A stretch of DNA of 64,000 bases from Geothrix campi. Lineage in GTDB: Bacteria > Acidobacteriota > Holophagae > Holophagales > Holophagaceae. Positions 55,448-64,000 of the stretch are shown here, piece by piece. The position numbers and the translations under genes were made by a program. Location: NCBI RefSeq assembly GCF_024609265.1, contig NZ_JANHMP010000001.1, positions 1,853,505 to 1,917,504 of the forward strand, read 5' to 3'. The notes under the pieces were generated by a model, which did not search any database, was not told the origin of the DNA, and worked only from the letters and a program-made list of their open reading frames with translations. Position 1 is the stretch's first letter; every line of letters starts with the position of its first letter.

Positions 55448-57361
55448 TCAGTTCCAGGTGTTGTTGGCGGTGGTGTGGGTGGTCCCGTGACAGGTGAGGG
55501 CACAGCCGCCGAGGCCCTGGGTGGAGGCCGTGACGGTGTAAGTGAGCGCGCCCGTGGCCGGGGTGGCGCCACCTCCGAACTTGATGGTGTCGCTGGGGAA
55601 CTGGTCCGAAGGCGTGCCCGTGGGGGCCCCGCTGACAGCCGTGGTGTTCAGGTACTTGAAGTGGTTTTGCGCGCCAGGCTTGGCCAGCGTCATGTCGTGG
55701 CAGTAGTCGCAGGTCTGGTTGTGGTCGTTCGGGTTGTTGTGGCGGCCGATGGCGTCGTTGTACTGGGTGGCCGTGGACGTGATCTGGTGGCAGGCCAGAC
55801 AGTAGGTCGTGGCGTTCACCGCGAGTTTGCCGGTCTGCCAGCTGGGGGTTGTCTGCCCACCATGGCAGCTCACGTTGGAGCAGGTGAGCGCAGTGGTGCT
55901 GAACCCGGCGGCACCGGACATGGCGTTGAAGGTGGCCGAGATGGCGACTGGGGCCGGGGAGGTGGGCAGAGCGACCCGGGCGTTGGCGCTGTTGTAGTGC
56001 GTAAGGCTGCCCGCACCGACGCCGTTGTGGCAGGTATTGCAGGTCAGGGCCGTGGGCAGCCCCAGGTGCTTGGCATGGGCCCCGGCGATGCTGGGGAAGG
56101 CGGTGCCGGTGGGACCGGCGGGGAGTCCCGCGGGTCCGGTGTGGCACGAGAGGCACGTTCCCGGGCCACTGCCCGCAGCCAGGGGCGAGGCCGCCTGGTG
56201 GCAGATGGCGCAGGCAGGGGCCGCGCCCACCGGGGAGGTGCCGGATACGGCATGGCACGAGGCGCAGTTCGCAGTGAACTGCGCCTGGGTCACGGTGGTG
56301 TGATTGGCGTCGGTGAAGGGAATCGGGTGGTTGGCAGCGGCGGGACCATTCGAGTGGCAGCCGACCGTGCCGTGAACACCGTTGTCGTACGAGGCTGAGT
56401 AGCAGCTTGGAGCCGCAGGCAGGGGCGCCGTCCGGCCCTTAGTGAGACCGTCGTGGCAAGTCCCGCAGGCACCCAGGTTGCCCGCGTTGCGGTGGGAGGG
56501 CACATAGCCTGGGAAGGTCTGGACCGGGTCCTGGTACCAGGTCGTGGAGTGGGCGAAGGCCGCCGTGTGGCAGGTGGAGCAGGCCGTTGCGGCCGTGCCA
56601 CCATCGAACTTCGGAGTGCCGGGCGCGCCATGGCAGCTCTGGCAATAGAGCAGATCCTTCTTGGCCTCAATGCCATGGAAAGCGGTGCTGGTGGCGTCTG
56701 TCCAGATGGGACCGAGCGGGTGGGGGGCACCGGCGTTGGCGTGGCACAGCGTCGCGTTGTAGCAGCCGGGTTGCGTGCCCGCCGGGGCCGGTGTGGAAGG
56801 ATGCCCAACGGGGTTGTTGGGGGAGCCTGGATAGTGGCACTGGGCGCAGACCGCCGCATTGGAGGGGTCCGCCGTGGTGTGCGTGTGGGACGATCCCGCG
56901 GAGAGGCGCCAGGGTTTGGGGGGATGCGGCGCCTGGACGCCGTGGCAGGTCGCGCAGGCGTTCGCCGAACCGCCGCCCGAGAAGTCCTTCCCATGGCAGA
57001 TCTGGCAGGAGGCGAAGCTCCCGCCGGAAGGCCCCGCCGCCGCCTTCGCCCGGAGCCCGTGGATATCCGCGTTCGCCCAGCCGGGCTGGGTCCCATGGTG
57101 GCAGGCCGACGTCATGCACGAGGGCACGCCGCTGCCGACCTTTAGGACCGTCAGTTCGTGGCACGTCGTGCAGCTGGCTAGATCGGCCAGGGCCTTCCCG
57201 CCGTGCACATCCACCCAACCGGCGAGGTGATAGTTCCCGTAGTACTGCACCGCGCCGGAGGCACCCTTTCCCCTCCCGCACCCGACCAGGGCCACCGCCA
57301 AGGCGAAGGCGGCGAGAAGAAGGCCAGACCATCCAGTCAGCCAAGCGGAGGTCCTGTTCAT
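55448..57361 (-). CDS. Multihaem c-type cytochrome lipoprotein, up to 18 haem motifs
   Basis: The 637-residue product has a lipoprotein signal (lipobox VALVGC, Cys28). I count 13 standard CXXCH sites, including CTTCH, CQICH, CATCH, CAQCH, CQSCH and CDYCH. Five more sites look non-standard: two CX4CH (CMTSACH, CSNVSCH), one CX3CH (CALTCH), one CX5CH (CYNATLCH) and one CX14CH (CYSASYDNGVHGTVGCH). Many extra His residues can serve as distal ligands. It resembles the CXXXXCH/CXXCH-domain proteins of metal-reducing bacteria. The start at MNRTSAW is set by the signal peptide. It is the first gene of the operon. Confidence 0.92.
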   Translation of the reverse strand: MNRTSAWLTGWSGLLLAAFALAVALVGCGRGKGASGAVQYYGNYHLAGWVDVHGGKALADLASCTTCHELTVLKVGSGVPSCMTSACHHGTQPGWANADIHGLRAKAAAGPSGGSFASCQICHGKDFSGGGSANACATCHGVQAPHPPKPWRLSAGSSHTHTTADPSNAAVCAQCHYPGSPNNPVGHPSTPAPAGTQPGCYNATLCHANAGAPHPLGPIWTDATSTAFHGIEAKKDLLYCQSCHGAPGTPKFDGGTAATACSTCHTAAFAHSTTWYQDPVQTFPGYVPSHRNAGNLGACGTCHDGLTKGRTAPLPAAPSCYSASYDNGVHGTVGCHSNGPAAANHPIPFTDANHTTVTQAQFTANCASCHAVSGTSPVGAAPACAICHQAASPLAAGSGPGTCLSCHTGPAGLPAGPTGTAFPSIAGAHAKHLGLPTALTCNTCHNGVGAGSLTHYNSANARVALPTSPAPVAISATFNAMSGAAGFSTTALTCSNVSCHGGQTTPSWQTGKLAVNATTYCLACHQITSTATQYNDAIGRHNNPNDHNQTCDYCHDMTLAKPGAQNHFKYLNTTAVSGAPTGTPSDQFPSDTIKFGGGATPATGALTYTVTASTQGLGGCALTCHGTTHTTANNTWN

Positions 57362-57701
57362 GGCGGCACCTCGGGAAGACAGTTGGCCCCTGGGGCGGGG
57401 CGTTGGGGGCGGGGAGCTGGCGGAGCGAGGGAGCTCGGGATCGGCGTGAGAGGCGGCCGGGTTATCCGCACGAATCCACGCATGCTTGAGCACCTAGGAA
57501 AAGGCGTCAAGCGACCGAGATGGGGTTTTGGTACCTCAACGTCCCTGAGCTGCAGGAGCTGTGGACTGGTGGGGGTTGAAAGACACGATCTCCCAGGGGT
57601 ACGCCACTTGTCGATACACCGAATGAACCTTGTTCTTAAACCTTTCTGCCTAAGAGATCCTCATTGCCCACGGGCGCTGGATGGCCTAACCTGCTGCTTC
57701 C
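57362..57701. other. Divergent intergenic region before the cytochrome operon
   Basis: The 340-bp region separates the cytochrome operon and the propeller kinase gene and must carry promoters for both. The part next to the cytochrome gene is very GC-rich (GGGGCGGGGCG near 57392), while the part next to the kinase is more AT-rich (57600-57670). I see no clear sigma70 or sigma54 boxes and no gene. A GGCGGCCGGGTTATCCG stretch looks slightly like one end of a GEMM riboswitch but the rest is absent. Confidence 0.4.
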
Positions 57702-60686
57702 ATGACCATCATATGGGCCGACTTCCACCGCCTCCGCCGGGGCTGGGCTGGATGGCACTTTGCCGTCGCCCTGTCGCTTTGGAGCACCCTATCCGGCCCG
57801 CTCATCGCCTTGGCTTCGATCCCACCCCGGCCCCAGGGGCAGATCCATCGGATCTGGCGCGGCGAGGCGGGCCTGGCGCAGGACACCGTCACGACCCTGC
57901 TGGAAGGCCGCGACGGGTACCTGTGGATCGGCACCGAGGACGGCCTGTTCCGGTTCGATGGGGCCCGGTTCGACCGCTTCTCCCGAACCGAGGCACCCGT
58001 CTTTTCCCACGATGATGTGCGAGGGCTGGCTGAAACCCCGGATGGCAGCCTGTGGATCGGGACCTCGGAACCGGGGCTCTTCCGCCTGAAGAACGGCACC
58101 TTCATCGCACTCGGTTCGGCGGAAGGTCTGCCCGAGCGCCCCATCCTCCACCTGCTTGCCGACTCCAAGGGCACCGTCTGGGCGGCCCCGGCGGAGGGCC
58201 CGCTCCTGCGTCTGACCGGTGAACGGTTCGAGCCGGTCCCGTGCGATGCCGCCCAGCTGCGGATCCAGGCCATGGCCGCCGACCGCGAGGGCAATCTCTG
58301 GATCGGCGCCGCCGGTTCTGGGCTTTGGCGCTTCCGCAACCGGCGGCTGGAACTCGTCACCCTGTCCGCCGGGGACATCACGGCCCTGGAATTGGATGCC
58401 AGCGGAACCGTGTGGGTGGGAACCCGGACTCAGGGGCTGCTCACCCTCGTGGAGGGCCATCTGGAGCCCTCGGCTGGAAACGGAGCCCTGCCCGCCAGAT
58501 CCATCACCACTCTCCGGGCCGACCGGGGCGGAGGCCTGTGGATCGGGACGGAGCATGCGGGCCTGTTCCACCGGACCCGCGACGGCCGGGTGGAGGCGGC
58601 TCCCGACGGACCGCAGGTTCGTTGGACCGTGCTCTGCCTGCTGGAGGACCGGGCGGGCACGCTGTGGGTGGGGAGCGAGGACCGCGGCCTTCGCGCCACC
58701 TTTGCCGTGCCGTTCAAAGCGGTGCCGGTGAAGGGTCCGGAACCTGAGGCGGCGGCCCGGATGGTCTGCCAGGACTCGGCTGGCACGGTGTGGTGCCTCA
58801 CGGGGGACCAGTCCCTCGGCCAAGTCCGCGAGGGTCACATCGAGCCGGTCAACATCGCCGGAATGCCGGGCCCCGGCCCCATCTCCGCCCTGTGGCCCCG
58901 CCGAAGCGGGGGCCTCTGGCTGGGCACCCAAGGCGGTGGGCTGTTCTTCCTGGAGCGCGGGAAGGCCCAGGCCGTGGCCTGGCAAGACGGGCCCCGGCCC
59001 GATGGGATCCTCTCCCTTTACGAAGATCCTGCCGGCCTCCTGTGGATCGCCACACCCCGCCAGGGCCTGCTGAAGCTTCCGCCCAACGGGGCCCCGCGGA
59101 TCTTTCCCCTGGCCCGGGGCGTGGCCGCCATGGCTGGCGGCGGTGCCGTCCCCCTCTATCTGGCCAGCCCTTCGCAGGGTCTCGGGATCCTGGACGACGA
59201 AGGGCTGCACTGGTTCGGGCCAGCTCAGGGGCTGGGATCCGCCGGGGTCCAGGCGCTGCATCTGGATGCCGCGGGCGCCCTCTGGGTGGGCACCGCGGAC
59301 GGCCTGCGCCTCTTTCAGAACGACTCGTTCCGTGGGTTCGCCAGCCCGGAGGGACTGCTGAAGACCAGCATCCACGCCATTCTGGAGGACGCGGATCAGA
59401 ACCTCTGGCTCAGCACCAGCCAGGGGGTGCTGCGGGTGTCGCGATCCGCCCTGATCCAGGGCCTCCCGGCCTCCGGCCCCTCTCCCCTCGCCGCCTTTGA
59501 TCATTGGGACGGCCTGCCGGCCCGGGAAACGCACGGGGGTCCCCAGCCTGCCGCCTGGCTCACGCAGGAGGGGGAGATCTGGGTGCCCACCAGCCGGGGC
59601 ATGGCCCACGCCGATTGCCACGATCTGCCCCCTGCTTCTCCACCCCTCCGCTTGCGCCTGGTGAAAGTGCTGAGCGACGAATCGGCGCTTCCGGTCCAAG
59701 GCCCCCTGAACCTGGCGCCGGGCAGCCACCGGCTGGAGATCCACTACACGGGCATCAGCCTCACGGGCGCCGAGAAAGTGCGATTCCGATACCGCATGGA
59801 GGGGATCGACCCGGGCTGGAACGAAGTCGGGGACCGCCGGTTCGCGGTGTACTCGAACCTGCCCCCGGGCAAGCGCCGCTTCCTCCTCCAGGCCTGGCGG
59901 CCGGGCGAACTCGCCCCCGCCCAGGAGGTGTCCCTGGAGGTCGCGGTCCAGCCCTTCTTCCACCAGCGCCCGGTATTCTGGGTCCTGTGCGCCGCCGGCG
60001 CCGGGCTCTTCGGGTGGTGGTTGCTGCGCCTCCGCCTCCAGCAGGTCGAGGCCCGCTCTGCCGTCCTGGATGAACGCAACCGCATGGCCCGGGAGATCCA
60101 CGACCATCTGGCCCAGGGTTTCACGGGCGTCCTGCTGCAACTCGAGGCCGCCGAAGCCAGGCTGGCCCGCATGGAAGGCGACCCCGAGCCGGTGCTCACG
60201 CGCATCGGCCATGCCCGCGAACTGGCTGCCGCCAGCCTCCAGGAGGCCCGCCGCTCCGTGATGGCCCTGAGCCCCCGCAAGCCCGAAGGCACCGACCTGC
60301 TGGAGTCCATCCGCATCCTTTCCGATCGCCTGCTCGCAGGCACGGGCATCCGGGTGGAACTGGCCCAGTCGGGGGAACCGAGGCGCCTGGATTCCCGCCT
60401 GGAAGAGGAACTGCTGCGCATGGCCCAGGAGGCCCTCACCAATGCCCTCCGCCATGGCAAGGCGCAGTGGGTGCGCGTCACCGTCCAGCACGGGGCGCGC
60501 CAGGTGGGCCTCCGCATCGAGGACGACGGCCGGGGCTTCGACCCCGCCGCTGGCGCTGCGGGCTATGGCCTTCGCAGCATTCGTGAAACCCTGAAGCAGC
60601 TCCACGGCCACATCGATATCGACAGTGGACTCGGCCGGGGAACTCGCATCACCATCATCCTGCCCCTTCGGAGGTGGCGCCCATGA
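57702..60686 (+). CDS. Sensor histidine kinase with two-propeller extracytoplasmic domain
   Basis: The 994-residue protein starts with a signal/anchor helix, followed by about 600 residues of repeats with the pattern DGxLWIGT-x-GL (for example DGYLWIGTEDGLFRF, GNLWIGAAGSGLWRF and GGLWLGTQGGGLF). These form one or two seven-bladed propellers of the two-component-regulator type. A Y_Y_Y domain follows (VRFRYRMEGIDPGWNEVG), then a helix near 760-780 and a HisKA_3 kinase with MAREIHDHLAQG (His800) and an ATPase end. The stop overlaps the regulator start by ATGA. The ligand is unknown; sugar polymers are typical in Bacteroidetes relatives. Confidence 0.93.
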   Translation: MTIIWADFHRLRRGWAGWHFAVALSLWSTLSGPLIALASIPPRPQGQIHRIWRGEAGLAQDTVTTLLEGRDGYLWIGTEDGLFRFDGARFDRFSRTEAPVFSHDDVRGLAETPDGSLWIGTSEPGLFRLKNGTFIALGSAEGLPERPILHLLADSKGTVWAAPAEGPLLRLTGERFEPVPCDAAQLRIQAMAADREGNLWIGAAGSGLWRFRNRRLELVTLSAGDITALELDASGTVWVGTRTQGLLTLVEGHLEPSAGNGALPARSITTLRADRGGGLWIGTEHAGLFHRTRDGRVEAAPDGPQVRWTVLCLLEDRAGTLWVGSEDRGLRATFAVPFKAVPVKGPEPEAAARMVCQDSAGTVWCLTGDQSLGQVREGHIEPVNIAGMPGPGPISALWPRRSGGLWLGTQGGGLFFLERGKAQAVAWQDGPRPDGILSLYEDPAGLLWIATPRQGLLKLPPNGAPRIFPLARGVAAMAGGGAVPLYLASPSQGLGILDDEGLHWFGPAQGLGSAGVQALHLDAAGALWVGTADGLRLFQNDSFRGFASPEGLLKTSIHAILEDADQNLWLSTSQGVLRVSRSALIQGLPASGPSPLAAFDHWDGLPARETHGGPQPAAWLTQEGEIWVPTSRGMAHADCHDLPPASPPLRLRLVKVLSDESALPVQGPLNLAPGSHRLEIHYTGISLTGAEKVRFRYRMEGIDPGWNEVGDRRFAVYSNLPPGKRRFLLQAWRPGELAPAQEVSLEVAVQPFFHQRPVFWVLCAAGAGLFGWWLLRLRLQQVEARSAVLDERNRMAREIHDHLAQGFTGVLLQLEAAEARLARMEGDPEPVLTRIGHARELAAASLQEARRSVMALSPRKPEGTDLLESIRILSDRLLAGTGIRVELAQSGEPRRLDSRLEEELLRMAQEALTNALRHGKAQWVRVTVQHGARQVGLRIEDDGRGFDPAAGAAGYGLRSIRETLKQLHGHIDIDSGLGRGTRITIILPLRRWRP

Positions 60687-61327
60687 CCACGATCCCTTCC
60701 GCTCCGATTCGTCTGCTCATCGTGGACGACCACCCGGTGGTGCGTGATGGCCTCGTCGCCATCCTCCATCAGGCGGAACCCGACCTCGAAGTGGTCGGCG
60801 AGGCGGGCGACGGCAAGGAGGCCGTGACGGCCTGGCGCACCCTGCGTCCCACGGTCACCATCATGGATCTCCAACTGCCCGGGCAGACGGGTGTAGAGGC
60901 CATCACCGCCATCCGGCGGGAGGACCCGGACGCGCGCGTCCTGGTGCTGACCACTTTCGATGGTGACGCCGACATCCAGCGCGCCCTGGAAGCCGGGGCC
61001 CGGGGCTACCTGCTGAAGAACATGCGGCGGGGCACCCTCATCGAGGCCGTCCGCGCCGTGGCCGCAGGGCAGCGGTACCTGCCGCCCGCCACTGCCGCGC
61101 GGCTGGTGGAGGGGATGGAATCCGAGCGGCTCACCGCCCGGGAACTGGATGTTCTGCGCCTCCTCGCCCAGGGGCAAAGGAACCGCGAGATCGCCGACGA
61201 ACTCGGCCTCGCGGAACCCACGGTGAAAATCCACGTGAACAACCTGCTGCGGAAACTCCAGGTGAAGGACCGCACCGAGGCCACCATGGTCGCCCTTCGG
61301 CGGGGCATCATCCACATGGAGCCATGA
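60683..61327 (+). CDS. NarL/LuxR-family response regulator
   Basis: The 214-residue regulator has a receiver domain (IVDDHPVVRDG, phosphoacceptor Asp62 in IMDLQLPG, VLTTFDGD) and a LuxR-type helix-turn-helix (LTARELDVLRLLAQGQRNREI then VKIHVNNLLRKL). The ATG overlaps the kinase stop (ATGA), with GGAGG upstream, so the pair is tightly coupled. Target genes are unknown; the divergent cytochrome operon is the nearest candidate. Confidence 0.95.
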   Translation: MTTIPSAPIRLLIVDDHPVVRDGLVAILHQAEPDLEVVGEAGDGKEAVTAWRTLRPTVTIMDLQLPGQTGVEAITAIRREDPDARVLVLTTFDGDADIQRALEAGARGYLLKNMRRGTLIEAVRAVAAGQRYLPPATAARLVEGMESERLTARELDVLRLLAQGQRNREIADELGLAEPTVKIHVNNLLRKLQVKDRTEATMVALRRGIIHMEP

Positions 61328-61349
61328 AGGGGGGGTCCGCTGCTTCTGG

Positions 61350-61679
61350 CTACTTCCGGAACATGAAGAACACGGCGCCCACCAGGCAGAGCCCCGCCCA
61401 GAGATGGTTGAGGTGCAGCCGCTCCCGCATCCATGCCACCGCAAACACGGCGAACACCAGGAGCGTCACCACCTCCTGGATCACCTTCAGCTGCGGAAGG
61501 GTGAAGCGTCCGAAGCCCACGCGGTTCGCGGGGACCATGAGGCAGTATTCAAAGAAGGCAATGCCCCAGCTGGCCAGGATCGCCAACCACAGCGGGCTGT
61601 CCCGATGGTGCTTCAGATGCCCGTACCAGGCGAAGGTCATAAATACATTGCTGAGGACGAGCAGCAGGACCGTGCGCAT
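61350..61679 (-). CDS. DUF486-type small membrane protein (DMT superfamily)
   Basis: The 109-residue product has four helices and starts TVLLLVLSNVFMTFAWYGHL. It carries the conserved FFEYCLMVPANRVGFGRFT, then LPQLKVIQEVVTLLVFAVFA and HLWAGLCLVGAVFFMFRK. This matches the DUF486 branch of the drug/metabolite transporter group, whose substrate is unknown. It lies 3 bp downstream of the hybrid kinase end on the same strand. Confidence 0.85.
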   Translation of the reverse strand: MRTVLLLVLSNVFMTFAWYGHLKHHRDSPLWLAILASWGIAFFEYCLMVPANRVGFGRFTLPQLKVIQEVVTLLVFAVFAVAWMRERLHLNHLWAGLCLVGAVFFMFRK

Positions 61680-61682
61680 GGA

Positions 61683-64000
<2,318 letters not shown>

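Noticed and set aside
57421-57480. GGCGGCCGGGTTATCCG looks like the 3' end of a GEMM c-di-GMP riboswitch
   Set aside because: The required GCAAAGC core and tetraloop-receptor helix are not found upstream, and the next plus-strand gene is over 200 bp away.

Overview
The window is 64 kb of GC-rich bacterial DNA from a Gram-negative organism: it has an LPS heptose adenylyltransferase, an LpxL-type acyltransferase, two outer-membrane beta-barrels and several lipoproteins. A type III glutamine synthetase, a multiheme c-type cytochrome lipoprotein, a DUF5777-type barrel and many hybrid histidine kinases fit the Acidobacteriota, most like the Holophagaceae (Geothrix/Holophaga). That placement is inference from gene content; no search was run.

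Layout. 1-8.6 kb: the 3' end of an unknown protein, purine nucleoside phosphorylase, acetyl-CoA synthetase, an MHS-type MFS carrier, then a metallophosphoesterase closely coupled to a Ser/Thr kinase with a universal-stress-protein tail. 8.6-26.4 kb (minus strand): one str-S10-spc-alpha block of 33 genes from rpsL to rplQ. No tuf follows fusA and no map lies between adk and infA. rpmJ (38 codons) is included. Several starts were corrected from Shine-Dalgarno spacing. infA begins with TTG, and rpsL and fusA with GTG. 26.5-31.5 kb: an FmdB-type zinc ribbon, rfaE2, a small barrel, GSIII and quinolinate synthase. 31.6-35.3 kb: a histidine kinase/OmpR regulator pair and a class II DAHP synthase. 35.3-43.1 kb: small metabolic genes, a CPBP membrane protease, a second Ser/Thr kinase, an EF-P paralogue with an EfpL-like loop, RsgA without its zinc motif, and an LpxL-like acyltransferase. 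The last two genes are split by a 311-bp MITE-like element. 43.2-50.7 kb: an OB-fold-like lipoprotein, a permuted papain-like protein, a short orphan NuoG, purH and alaS. 50.8-64 kb: a sensor-rich region around a four-gene minus-strand cytochrome operon. That operon encodes a lipoprotein with up to 18 haem motifs, a monohaem cytochrome, a DUF5777-like barrel, and a membrane protein with a P460-like haem domain. Around it lie a cache-domain hybrid kinase, a beta-propeller kinase with a NarL-type regulator, and a GAF/PAS hybrid kinase cut by the window edge.

The most interesting parts are the cytochrome operon, which could form a trans-envelope electron route; the MITE, whose removal restores a TAATG stop-start junction; the kinase-USP/phosphoesterase pair; and a possible two-state hairpin in the S10 leader. 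Functions are inferred from motifs. Ribosomal and enzyme calls are secure; the roles of the cytochrome operon, the sensor systems and the hypothetical proteins are not.
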